Origin: Betaproteobacteria bacterium
Lineage (GTDB): Bacteria > Pseudomonadota > Gammaproteobacteria > Burkholderiales > SG8-41
Direction: 5' to 3'
DNA: 32,169 bases
Assembly (NCBI GenBank): GCA_016868035.1
Contig: VGID01000045.1
Location: 1 to 32,169, forward strand
Position numbers and translations under genes: made by a program. Under the pieces are notes generated by a model, which was not told the origin of the DNA, did no database searches, and worked only from the letters and a program-made list of their open reading frames with translations. Positions 24,593-32,169 of this stretch are shown in pieces (position 1 is the first letter of the stretch; every line of letters starts with the position of its first letter).

Positions 24593-24825
24593 TCACGGCG
24601 TCATCGAGACCTTGATCGCGTGCTCGATCCGGCGCCGGGATACCTCCAGCGCATGCTGGAAGTCCGCGAGCGGGAGATTGTGGGTGACGACAGGATCGAG
24701 GCGGATCGCGCCGCGCCGCACGTACTCGATCGCGCGCGCAAAGCAGTTCGCTTCGGCGCCGCCGGACATGGTGCGCCCGATGAAGGTCAGCTCGTTCTGG
24801 TTGGCGGCTTCGGGCCATGGGAGCT
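24593..24825 (-). pseudogene. Zinc alcohol dehydrogenase C-terminal fragment
   Basis: On the minus strand, about 75 codons read [39 protein letters not shown] and [16 protein letters not shown], ending KVSMTP with TGA. That is the C-terminal part of an MDR-type zinc alcohol or polyol dehydrogenase. No start or cofactor domain is present; the fragment ends near the selenoprotein leader. It is a different dehydrogenase from the fragment at 17895. The left boundary with the guaA fragment is about 20 bp. Confidence 0.65.
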
Positions 24826-24912
24826 AAAATCCATCGTGCTGCGCGAGACCGGGAAGAAAATGAGGGTGTGACCGCGGCGCTTTGCGCTGCGCAGACCAGG
24901 CAAGGAGACATC

Positions 24913-26616
24913 ATGGCGAAGCTCGAACTTCACGACCCCACCGGCAGCATCGAGGTCAGGCAGCTTCATGCCGCACGGCTCGACGCGATCTGCGGCAAGC
25001 GGATCGGCTTCCTCACCAACGAGCAGTGGCAGGCCTACTTCGCACTGCCTCTCATCAAGGAGATGATCGAGAAGGATTTCCCGGGGACCGAGGTGCTGCC
25101 GCTCGATGCTTTTCCGAAGGGCAACGACCACATCGGCCTGCCCGCCACGGCGAAGCTCGTGAAAGAGAGCGGCGTGGACGCCATCATCATCGGCAACGCG
25201 GCTTGAGGGTCCTGCGCCACAGCATGCGGCCGTGCAGCCGCTAATCTGGAAACCCTGGGCATCCCGACGGTGATGATCGCGCGCAGGGACTTCGTGGGCG
25301 TCATACGCAACCTGATGTCGGGCCGCGGGTTCGCGCCGGACGCCGCGATGGTGATCTTCCCCATCGAGAGCTTCCTGCCCGGCAGCGATACGAACCCCAT
25401 CCGCCTGCGCAAGCAGGAGTTCTACGACGGGCTGACGCGCTGGGCCCCCGCCGGCGCGGGCGGCAAGCCCGGCGAGAGCCGCACGTTCGCCGTCGAGCAC
25501 GCGCCGCAGGAAGACGCGACGCTCGCCGCGAACCGCGCCTACGCCCGGCGCCTGTGGGGCGACGGCTTGCCGCTGGTGCCCGCGACGCGCGGGCGCGTGG
25601 ACTGGGTCCTGTGCGGCTCGGTGCTGCCGCGCGCGCACGTGCTGGGCAAGTTCCCCCCGCGCGGCGGCGTGGCGACGGTCGAGGGCGCAGCGATCGCGCT
25701 CGCGATGGCGGGCGGGCGGCCCGAGTACCTGCCCGTCCTCGTCGCCGCGGTCGAGGCCTTCCTCGACCCGCACTCCGACGCCGACGCGCTGCAGGCGGAC
25801 TCGGGCAGCGTCTACCCGGTCATCATCGTCAACGGCCCGATCGGCCGCCGGATCCGGTTGAACGACGGCTTCGGCTGCCTCGGCCCCGACCCGCGGCATC
25901 CCGCGGGCGCCGCCATCGGGCGCGCGCTGCGGCTGATGCAGCAGAACCTCGGCGGCGCCCTGCCCGGCGTGGGCGCGATGGCGATGTACGGCGCGATGCG
26001 CTACACCAACGCGGTATTCGCGGAAGACGAAGCCGGGCTGCCCGAGGGCTGGCTGCCGCACGGCACCGAGCGCCACGGCTACGCGCGCGGCACGAACTCG
26101 GTGTCGCTGGTCTTCGCGAACGGCGCGACCAACATCAAGCGGCGCAGCGCGATCAAGGAGACGCCCGAGGAGGACGCGCTGCAGGGCATGCACCGCATCG
26201 CCGACGTGCTCGCCGGCGCGCAGCTGGGCGGCCTCGTCGGCTACCGCGAAGGCACGCCCGGCGTCCTGATGATCCCGCAGGTCGTCGCGCAGATGATGGC
26301 CGGGCTCAAGTGGACCAAGGCCTCGATCCGCGAATTCCTCTGGGAGCATTCGAAAGTGCCGATGGAGCGGCTGCGCCGGTCCGGCGCGCGCCAGTGGATC
26401 GAGATCCAGGCGCCCGAGAGCCTCGGCCAGGACCCGTGGCCTGTCGCGTCGAAGCCCGACAACCTCGTGCTGGTCGTCGCCGGCGGCGGGCATCCCACCA
26501 ACGCGTACTGGCTGCCCGGCTGCTGCCCGCGCGTCATCGGCCGCGAGATCCGCGTGCCCGAGTCGTTCGACGCGCTGCTCGCCGAGGCGGCGGCCGAGCT
26601 CGAGCCGAATACCTGA
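24913..26616 (+). CDS. UGSC-family selenoprotein with fused C-terminal domain
   Basis: 567 residues if the TGA at 25204-25206 is read as selenocysteine (Sec98); start ATG 24913 with an AGGAGA site. The N-terminal domain (1 to about 170) has [29 protein letters not shown] and [11 protein letters not shown], then Sec-Gly-Ser-Cys (98-101) and Cys105, followed by [11 protein letters not shown]. This is the UGSC family known from environmental genomes, as I recall, whose reaction is unknown; Sec/Cys suggests redox or thiol chemistry. From about 190 to the end is a second domain with [31 protein letters not shown] and [10 protein letters not shown]. It is related to the stand-alone protein at 30674. 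The family resemblance continues in frame on both sides of the TGA, so this is neither two genes nor a frameshift. Confidence 0.85.
25198..25241 (+). promoter_or_regulatory. SECIS-like RNA structure at the UGA
   Basis: GCGGCT (25198-25203), just before the TGA, pairs perfectly with AGCCGC (25236-25241). Directly inside, GCATG (25222-25226) pairs with CGTGC (25231-25235, one G-U) around the loop CGGC. The loop begins 20 nt after the TGA, within the range reported for bacterial SECIS elements, and contains the guanines they need. Drawn by eye; no folding energy was computed. Confidence 0.6.
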
Positions 26617-26654
26617 ACCCGCCGCAGTCACCACGACAGGGAGGCGTTTCCGCA

Positions 26655-27935
26655 ATGACCGCATTGAACGAGCTCACCGCCACCGAGATGGTGGCGGCCG
26701 TACGCTCAGGCAGGACGACCTGCGAGGCCATCACGCGCGCCTGCCTCGACCGCGTCGCCGCGCGCGAACGGGACGTGCAGGCCTGGCAGTACGTCAACCC
26801 CGACCAGGCTATCGCTGACGCGAAAGCGCGCGACCGCTCGGATCGCAAGGGCGCGCTGATCGGCGTGCCGTTCTCGGTCAAGGACATCATCGACACCGCC
26901 GACATGCCGACCGAATACGGTTCGCCGATTTACGCGGGGCACCGCCCACGCGCCGACGCCTCGTGCGTGGCACTGAGCCGCAAGGCGGGCGGCGTCCTGC
27001 TGGGCAAGTCGGTCACCACGGAATTCGCGAACGTTCACCCTGCGAGAACCCGCAACCCTCTCGACCTCACCCGCACGCCCGGCGGGTCCTCCAGCGGCTC
27101 CGCCGCGGCGGTGGCGGACCGCATGGTCGCGCTCTCCATCGGCTCGCAGACCAGCGGCTCCACCGTGCGCCCCGCGGGCTTCTGCGGGGTATTCGGCTAT
27201 CGCCCGACCTACGGCGACCTGCGCTGCGTGGGCATCAAGGAGGCGGCGGGCTCGTTCGACACCCTCGGTCTCATCGCGCGCTCGATCGAAGACATCGCGC
27301 TCTATCGCGATGCGCTGCTGGACATCGAGCCCGTGCCGGTAGCGAAAGGCGTGCAACCGCCCCGCATCGGCTTCTGCCGCACGCACCTGTGGCCGCTGCT
27401 GGAGCCTTCCACGCAGGCGCTGTTCGAGGAAGCCGCCGCCCGCCTCGCCCGCGCCGGCGCAAAAGTAACCGATCTCACGTTGCCGCCGGAGTTCGACGGC
27501 ATCCCGGAGGCGCACAAGCTCATCTCGGGATTCGAGTTCTCGCGCAATTTCGCGTGGGAGATCGAGCATCACTGGGAGAAGATCAGCACCACGCTGCGAA
27601 ACGGCCGCATCAAGGACGGCCTCGGGTGCGGCTTCGAGCGCTACCTCGAGGCACGCGACCTCGCCGAGCGCTGCAGGGCCCGCATCGGGGCGGTCATGGA
27701 GCCGTTCGACGTCCTGCTCACCGCCTGCTCGACCGGCGAGGCGCCGGTCGGCTTCAACACGACCGGCGTCACGACGCTCGCGCTGATCTGGACCAGCATT
27801 TACGTACCGGCGATCTCGGTGCCCGCGTTCAAGGGCCCGGCCGGCATGCCGGTCGGCGCCTACATCGTGGGCAAGCGCAACCGCGACCGCGACCTCTTCG
27901 CGTTCGCCGAATGGATCTATCGCAAGCTGGCATAA
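26655..27935 (+). CDS. Amidase signature family hydrolase
   Basis: 426 residues from ATG 26655, 38 nt after the selenoprotein gene, with an AGGGAGG site upstream. The Ser-cisSer-Lys triad is in place: Lys76 in PFSVKDIIDT, Ser145 in the TPGGSSSGSAAAVA loop and the nucleophile Ser169 in QTSGSTVRPAGFCGV. These enzymes hydrolyse amides to acid and ammonia; the substrate may be a small amide taken up by the adjacent Bug proteins. It has no signal peptide, so it is cytoplasmic. Length and layout are normal. Confidence 0.92.
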   Translation: MTALNELTATEMVAAVRSGRTTCEAITRACLDRVAARERDVQAWQYVNPDQAIADAKARDRSDRKGALIGVPFSVKDIIDTADMPTEYGSPIYAGHRPRADASCVALSRKAGGVLLGKSVTTEFANVHPARTRNPLDLTRTPGGSSSGSAAAVADRMVALSIGSQTSGSTVRPAGFCGVFGYRPTYGDLRCVGIKEAAGSFDTLGLIARSIEDIALYRDALLDIEPVPVAKGVQPPRIGFCRTHLWPLLEPSTQALFEEAAARLARAGAKVTDLTLPPEFDGIPEAHKLISGFEFSRNFAWEIEHHWEKISTTLRNGRIKDGLGCGFERYLEARDLAERCRARIGAVMEPFDVLLTACSTGEAPVGFNTTGVTTLALIWTSIYVPAISVPAFKGPAGMPVGAYIVGKRNRDRDLFAFAEWIYRKLA

Positions 27936-27960
27936 CGGCAACTTTCAAACGGAGGTGACG

Positions 27961-28938
27961 ATGCGGTACGGAACCGGCAGAAGCAGTCTGGCGCTGTTCG
28001 GCATGCTGTGCGCAATGGGCCCGGCCATCTCGGCGGCGCAGGGCTATCCTTCCAAGCCGATCCGCGTCGTGGTGGCGTTCGCGCCAGGCGGCGGCACGGA
28101 CGTTTATGCCCGCCTGATCATGAACCGTCTCGGCGAGCGTCTCGGCAACGCCCGGATACTGATCGACAACCGGAGCGGTGGCGGCGGATACATCGGCGCG
28201 GAGATCGCGGCGAAGGCGCCCCCCGACGGCCATACCCTATTCTTTACCGCGGCGAACATCGTGATGTCGCTCAAGCTCTACCCGCAGCAGCCGGTAGACC
28301 CGATGAAAGATTTCCGGCCGGTCTCGCTGCTCGTGAAAGAACCGAGCCTCCTGGTCGTGCATCCCTCACTGCCGGTGAAGACCGTAAAGGAGCTGATTGC
28401 GCTCGGCAGAGCGAATCCCGGCAAGATCAATTACGGCGGCGGGCACGGCACTTCGTCGCACCTCAATACCGAACTCTTCAAGTACATGGCGAAGGTCAGC
28501 TTCACGCAGGTGCCGTACGCGGGGGGAACGGGTCCCGCCGTGATCGGGGCGCTGATTGGCGAGGCGCCGGTGATGATATCGCCGATTTCTGCGGTGATGC
28601 CTCACGTGAACAACAAGCGCCTGCGCGCACTGGCAATCACTTTGCCCGAGCGTTCGGCAGCGCTGCCGGACATTCCGGCTATCGCCGAGAACCTGCCCGG
28701 CTACGCAGCGTTCCAATGGTACGGAGTGCTGGCGCCGGCCGGCACGCCACAGGAGATCATCGGCCGGCTGCACGAGGAGCTTGGGCGCGTGATGCAGTTG
28801 CAGGACCTAAGATCTCGCATCGCGGGGGAAGGTTCGATTTCGATGAGCAGCACGCCGCAGGAATTCACGGCGCACATGCGCGAAGAAGCGGTCAAGTGGG
28901 CGAAGGTGGTGGAAGTCTCGGGCGCGAAGCCCAACTGA
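27961..28938 (+). CDS. Bug-family (TctC-like) periplasmic solute-binding protein
   Basis: 325 residues from ATG 27961, with GGAGG 6 nt before it. A signal peptide is visible (about 1-25, ending AISAAQG), then YPSKPIRVVVAFAPGGGTDVYARL, the Bug signature. VNNKRLRALAI and the AGTPQEIIGRL block follow. Bug proteins capture carboxylates or amides for tripartite tricarboxylate transporters; no TctA/TctB genes are nearby, which is common for this expanded family. It lies 25 nt after the amidase, so the operon probably feeds it. Confidence 0.92.
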   Translation: MRYGTGRSSLALFGMLCAMGPAISAAQGYPSKPIRVVVAFAPGGGTDVYARLIMNRLGERLGNARILIDNRSGGGGYIGAEIAAKAPPDGHTLFFTAANIVMSLKLYPQQPVDPMKDFRPVSLLVKEPSLLVVHPSLPVKTVKELIALGRANPGKINYGGGHGTSSHLNTELFKYMAKVSFTQVPYAGGTGPAVIGALIGEAPVMISPISAVMPHVNNKRLRALAITLPERSAALPDIPAIAENLPGYAAFQWYGVLAPAGTPQEIIGRLHEELGRVMQLQDLRSRIAGEGSISMSSTPQEFTAHMREEAVKWAKVVEVSGAKPN

Positions 28939-28966
28939 TGCCAACCAAGTTGTAGTGGATTGCGCC

Positions 28967-29638
28967 ATGCTCAAACTCTGGGGACGCCCCACCTCGGCCC
29001 GCACGCAGAAAGTGCTGTGGACACTTGCCGAGATCGGGCTCGAGTTCGAGTTCATCCTCGCCAGCGCCACCATGGGACCCGGCGGGCACGTGTCGAAGGG
29101 CAACCAGCCGTTCGGCATCGTGAACACGCCGGAGTACCGCGCGAAGAATCCGAACGGGCGCGTGCCGACGATAGACGACGACGGTTTCGTGCTTTGGGAA
29201 TCGAACTCGATCGTTCGTTATCTCGCCATGCAGTATGGTCCGGAATTGCTCTACGGAAACGACACCCGGACCTTCGCTTCGGCAAGCCGGTGGCTCGACT
29301 GGGAGAACAACGAACTGTTGCCGCCGCAGCACGAGATGGTGATGCAACTCGTTCGCCTGCCGGCCGAGCGGCGCGATTCGGGTGCACTGGATGATGCGAG
29401 ACGAACTTTCGTGCATCGCCTGCAGATCGCTGAAGACCAGCTTGCCCGCACCAGGTACATGGCCGGCGATCGCTTCACGTTCGGGGATATTCCAATCGGT
29501 ATCCGGGTACACCGTTGGTATTTGTTCGGGCTGGAGGGTCCTTCGATGCCCAACATTGCTCGCTGGTACGATGAACTTAAGGCACGGCCTGCGTTTCAGG
29601 TGTGGACCGCCCCACCCGAGAATCACCTTGAGGGCTGA
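28967..29638 (+). CDS. Glutathione S-transferase-like protein
   Basis: 223 residues from ATG 28967. The N-terminal thioredoxin-like domain has LKLWGRPTSARTQKVLWTL with the active-site Ser/Tyr region near 9-12, NPNGRVPTIDD and WESNSIVRYLA, the glutathione-binding motif. The C-terminal helical domain has MAGDRFTFGDIPIGIRVHRW, with the conserved N-cap Asp. It may conjugate or dehalogenate a substrate of the cluster. Translation of the Bug gene ends 28 nt before it. A GTG at 28955 is possible but has no better ribosome site. Confidence 0.9.
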   Translation: MLKLWGRPTSARTQKVLWTLAEIGLEFEFILASATMGPGGHVSKGNQPFGIVNTPEYRAKNPNGRVPTIDDDGFVLWESNSIVRYLAMQYGPELLYGNDTRTFASASRWLDWENNELLPPQHEMVMQLVRLPAERRDSGALDDARRTFVHRLQIAEDQLARTRYMAGDRFTFGDIPIGIRVHRWYLFGLEGPSMPNIARWYDELKARPAFQVWTAPPENHLEG

Positions 29639-29698
29639 AGGCGGAACATCCGGGGCCGGAGGATCGACCGAATTTCAACTGCATGTCGAGGAGGAAGC

Positions 29699-30661
29699 AT
29701 GAAGACAGCAAAAGCGGTGTTTGCAATTGCAGTTCTCTGCCTGACCGGCATGCCCGCAGCCTGGGCTCAATCGTATCCCTCCAAAACCATACGCCTGATC
29801 TCGCCCTATCCGCCCGGCGGCGGCACGGACGCGACGGCGCGCATCATCGCGCAGGCGCTCGGCGACCAGATGGGCCAGCAGGTCGTCGTGGACAGCCGCG
29901 CCGGCGCCAGCGGCCGCATCGGCACCGAGCTTGCCGCCAAGTCGTCTGCCGACGGCTACAACCTCGTGCTCGGCAATATCGCGCCGCTGGCGATACTGCC
30001 GGCCTCGGGCGCGAAACTCGCCTACGACCCGATTGGCGGCTTCAATCCGGTGAGCCTGATCGCGACATCCGATTACATCCTGACCGTGCATCCCTCACTG
30101 CCGACCCGCAGCGTCAAGGACCTGCTCGCACTGGCGAAGTCGAGGCCCGGCCAGCTGACCTACGCCTCCAGCGGCAGCCTCGGCGCGCCCCATCTCGCCG
30201 GCGAATTGTTCAATCTCATGGCCGGCGTCAAGCTGCTGCACGTGCCCTACAAGGGCAACGGGCCCGCCGCCATCGCGGTGCTGACCGGCGAAACGACCAT
30301 GATGTTTGGCACCGGCCCTTCGGTGGTGCCGCACATCGGTGTCGGCAAGATGCGCGCGCTCGCCACGACCGGCGGCAAGCGCTCGATGCCGGATCTGCCG
30401 GCCATGAACGAGATGATGCCCGGCTATGAAGTCACCCAGTGGTACGGCATCCTCGCTCCTGCCGGCACGCCGCCGGCGATCGTGGAGCGTCTGCAGAAGG
30501 AGATCGCCATCGCCATTGCCAATCCCAAGGTGGCGCAACTCTTCGTCAAGCTCGGCACCCAGCCGGTTTCCAACACGCCCGCCCAGTTTTCCACCCTCAT
30601 ACGGTCCGAGATCGAGCGCTGGACCAAGGTGATTAAGGCGGCGGGCATCAAGGCGGACTGA
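29699..30661 (+). CDS. Bug-family periplasmic solute-binding protein
   Basis: 320 residues from ATG 29699 with a GAGGA site. Signal peptide about 1-23 ends in AWAQS, then YPSKTIRLISPYPPGGGTDATARIIAQ, the Bug signature; VPYKGNGPAAIAVLTGE and WYGILAPAGTPPAIVERL follow. It resembles the first Bug protein in layout but is clearly divergent, so the two are not a recent copy and may bind different ligands. It is followed after 12 nt by a gene related to the selenoprotein C-terminal domain. Confidence 0.92.
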   Translation: MKTAKAVFAIAVLCLTGMPAAWAQSYPSKTIRLISPYPPGGGTDATARIIAQALGDQMGQQVVVDSRAGASGRIGTELAAKSSADGYNLVLGNIAPLAILPASGAKLAYDPIGGFNPVSLIATSDYILTVHPSLPTRSVKDLLALAKSRPGQLTYASSGSLGAPHLAGELFNLMAGVKLLHVPYKGNGPAAIAVLTGETTMMFGTGPSVVPHIGVGKMRALATTGGKRSMPDLPAMNEMMPGYEVTQWYGILAPAGTPPAIVERLQKEIAIAIANPKVAQLFVKLGTQPVSNTPAQFSTLIRSEIERWTKVIKAAGIKAD

Positions 30662-30673
30662 GCAAGCCGACAT

Positions 30674-31699
30674 ATGAAAGCGGACGGGGCTGTCGACGAA
30701 TTCGAATTTTTTCTGGAGAAGGCGTGGTCGGACGGTCTGCCGGTGGTCACGCCCACCGAGCAGCGCATACAGCACATGCTCGCCGCCACCCGCCGCGATC
30801 CCGGGGAACTCGTCGGCAACGTGCCCCCCGCCATGGAGCCGGCCACCGTGCGCGATGTCGCCATACATGCGCTCATGGCGGGCTGCAAGCCCGAATACCT
30901 GCCGGTGGTGCTCGGCGGGCTCGCGCTCATGCTGCGCGAAGAGTTCAATCTCAACGGCGTGCAGGGCACCATGCACGGCGTTGCGCCGCTCATGATCGTG
31001 AACGGCCCCTATGCGCGCAAGATCGGTCTGCACGGCGGCAACGGCTGCTTCGGGCCGGGGTTTCGTGCCAACGCCTCGATCGGCCGCGCCATCCGGCTCA
31101 TGCTGCTCAACCTCGGCGGCGGCATCCCAGGCGTGGGCTCCGCGACGGTCTTTTCCACGCCGCTGCGCTACACCGCCTGCCTGACCGAGAACATGGAGAG
31201 AAGTCCCTGGGAAACGCTCGCAGTCTCGCGCGGCTACGCCCCGGATGCCGACGTGATCACCTGCGCGATGGTGGAGAGTCCGCGGCTATGTTACGACGAC
31301 GTGAGCCAGGAACCGGGACGGCTGCTGAATGGCATAGCCGATTCGATGACCGCGATGAGTTCGTGGAACATGCATGTGCGCTCCGACATGGTCGTGGCGC
31401 TGGGCCCTGAGCAGGCAACCATCTGCGCGCGGGCGGGCATGAGCCGCGCCGACGTGCATCAACGGTTGTGCGAGCTGGCGGGCCGCAGGGTGCGCGACCT
31501 GAAGAACGGCGGCAACTGGCGGCGCGAGCGGGCGCTCAAGATCAACGTCGATCCCGACGACGACGACTGCTTCGTGCCCGCGATCAAGGACCCGCGCGAC
31601 CTGCATCTGATCGTCGCAGGCGGCTGGGGACCCCTTACCGCAGTCTGTCATGGCTGGGGGGGCGGCAGCCGTGCCGTTCACGGAACCTACCAAGTTTGA
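30674..31699 (+). CDS. Hypothetical protein related to the C-terminal domain of the UGSC selenoprotein
   Basis: 341 residues, ATG at 30674, 12 nt after the Bug gene. It shares with residues about 190-567 of the selenoprotein: DGLPVVTPT, VRDVAIHALMAGCKPEYLPVV, IVNGPYARKIGLHGGNGCFG, IGRAIRLMLLNLGGGIPGVG and DLHLIVAGGWGP. No N-terminal Sec domain is attached. Glycine-rich NGP and NLGG motifs with Cys125 suggest an active site, but the reaction is unknown. No transmembrane or signal segment is seen. Its stop is followed 18 nt later by an identical copy. Confidence 0.8.
   Translation: MKADGAVDEFEFFLEKAWSDGLPVVTPTEQRIQHMLAATRRDPGELVGNVPPAMEPATVRDVAIHALMAGCKPEYLPVVLGGLALMLREEFNLNGVQGTMHGVAPLMIVNGPYARKIGLHGGNGCFGPGFRANASIGRAIRLMLLNLGGGIPGVGSATVFSTPLRYTACLTENMERSPWETLAVSRGYAPDADVITCAMVESPRLCYDDVSQEPGRLLNGIADSMTAMSSWNMHVRSDMVVALGPEQATICARAGMSRADVHQRLCELAGRRVRDLKNGGNWRRERALKINVDPDDDDCFVPAIKDPRDLHLIVAGGWGPLTAVCHGWGGGSRAVHGTYQV
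30695..31143. repeat. 449-bp direct repeat, first unit
   Basis: Identical by eye to 31721-32169, offset 1026 bp. The second unit is cut by the window end, so the repeat may be longer. Confidence 0.85.
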
Positions 31700-31717
31700 G
31701 TCTGGATGCGCCGAACC

Positions 31718-32169
31718 ATGGACGAATTCGAATTTTTTCTGGAGAAGGCGTGGTCGGACGGTCTGCCGGTGGTCACGCCCACCGAGCAGCGCATACAGCA
31801 CATGCTCGCCGCCACCCGCCGCGATCCCGGGGAACTCGTCGGCAACGTGCCCCCCGCCATGGAGCCGGCCACCGTGCGCGATGTCGCCATACATGCGCTC
31901 ATGGCGGGCTGCAAGCCCGAATACCTGCCGGTGGTGCTCGGCGGGCTCGCGCTCATGCTGCGCGAAGAGTTCAATCTCAACGGCGTGCAGGGCACCATGC
32001 ACGGCGTTGCGCCGCTCATGATCGTGAACGGCCCCTATGCGCGCAAGATCGGTCTGCACGGCGGCAACGGCTGCTTCGGGCCGGGGTTTCGTGCCAACGC
32101 CTCGATCGGCCGCGCCATCCGGCTCATGCTGCTCAACCTCGGCGGCGGCATCCCAGGCGTGGGCTCCGC
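31718..32169 (+). CDS. Second copy of the preceding gene (partial, window edge)
   Basis: Begins MDEFEFFLEKAWSDGLPVV from ATG 31718 and stays open to the window end. From 31721 it is identical in DNA to 30695-31143. Only the first few codons before that differ: the first copy has seven extra N-terminal residues. A real tandem duplicate or an assembly loop are both possible. Confidence 0.6.
   Translation, partial: MDEFEFFLEKAWSDGLPVVTPTEQRIQHMLAATRRDPGELVGNVPPAMEPATVRDVAIHALMAGCKPEYLPVVLGGLALMLREEFNLNGVQGTMHGVAPLMIVNGPYARKIGLHGGNGCFGPGFRANASIGRAIRLMLLNLGGGIPGVGS
31721..32169. repeat. 449-bp direct repeat, second unit
   Basis: Identical by eye to 30695-31143. It reaches the window edge. Confidence 0.85.

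Noticed and set aside
25204-25270. Frameshift or pseudogene in the selenoprotein gene
   Set aside because: The frame is unchanged across the TGA and the UGSC family pattern continues on both sides.
25554-26654. Long Arg-rich frame preceding the amidase
   Set aside because: It is a shadow of the selenoprotein gene; the amidase begins at the ATG at 26655 as shown by family length and ribosome site.
27955-27960. GTG start for the first Bug protein
   Set aside because: The GGAGG at 27951 is well spaced for the ATG at 27961 and too close to the GTG.
31697-31699. TGA between the two tandem copies as another selenocysteine codon
   Set aside because: The next copy is in frame only because the offset is a multiple of three; no Cys/Sec motif or hairpin was seen and the first copy ends like a normal protein.

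Overview
The window looks like a high-GC betaproteobacterial chromosome segment, perhaps Burkholderiales, Rhodocyclales or Nitrosomonadales. Pointers are two Bug-type periplasmic binding proteins, a DUF4936 protein, an NRDE/TANGO2 protein, and a guaA 3' end lying upstream of tadA and an L,D-transpeptidase gene, which I recall as a common betaproteobacterial order. No rRNA, tRNA or CRISPR array was recognised.

Left part (1-15.1 kb), mostly core-like. On the minus strand: an HlyB-type ABC exporter with a GT1 glycosyltransferase, a RAYT-type transposase relative whose HUH motif is changed, a small membrane protein, and what looks like the N-terminal stub of a lipase-like gene. On the plus strand: ygfZ, a DUF4936 gene and an NRDE gene, then (minus) a GNAT gene. 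Next (plus) come a class II aldolase/short-chain dehydrogenase fusion, mtnA and a transglutaminase-like lipoprotein; the first two suggest a methylthioribose (DHAP-shunt) salvage route. Then (minus) follow a FabG-like SDR, an L,D-transpeptidase and tadA. Four gene borders carry inverted arrays of 7-bp repeats, and a 148-bp MITE-like element supplies the stop codon of the SDR gene.

Middle part (15.17-24.57 kb), an accessory array. Three copies of a composite repeat of about 320 bp, each starting with a copy of the guaA 3' end, and a fourth degenerate border next to a real guaA 3' fragment, divide the region into three modules. Each module holds a toxin-antitoxin system: an antitoxin/PIN-toxin pair plus HigA with a HigB remnant; a KefC-like antiporter/universal-stress operon set between higA and higB fragments, plus VapBC; and AbiEi/AbiEii. 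No integrase gene is visible. I read this as successive insertions at the guaA 3' end. The stress operon includes a ferric-reductase-like/TspO chimera, an alcohol dehydrogenase tail and a tandem USP gene split by an in-frame TAG.

Right part (24.6-32.17 kb), a catabolic-looking plus-strand cluster. It starts with a gene for a UGSC-family selenoprotein whose in-frame TGA (25204-25206) would code for selenocysteine; a SECIS-like fold surrounds the codon. An amidase, a Bug binding protein, a glutathione S-transferase and a second Bug protein follow. Last come two copies of a gene related to the C-terminal half of the selenoprotein. The second copy is identical over 449 bp and runs off the window, so it is either a fresh tandem duplication or an assembly loop.
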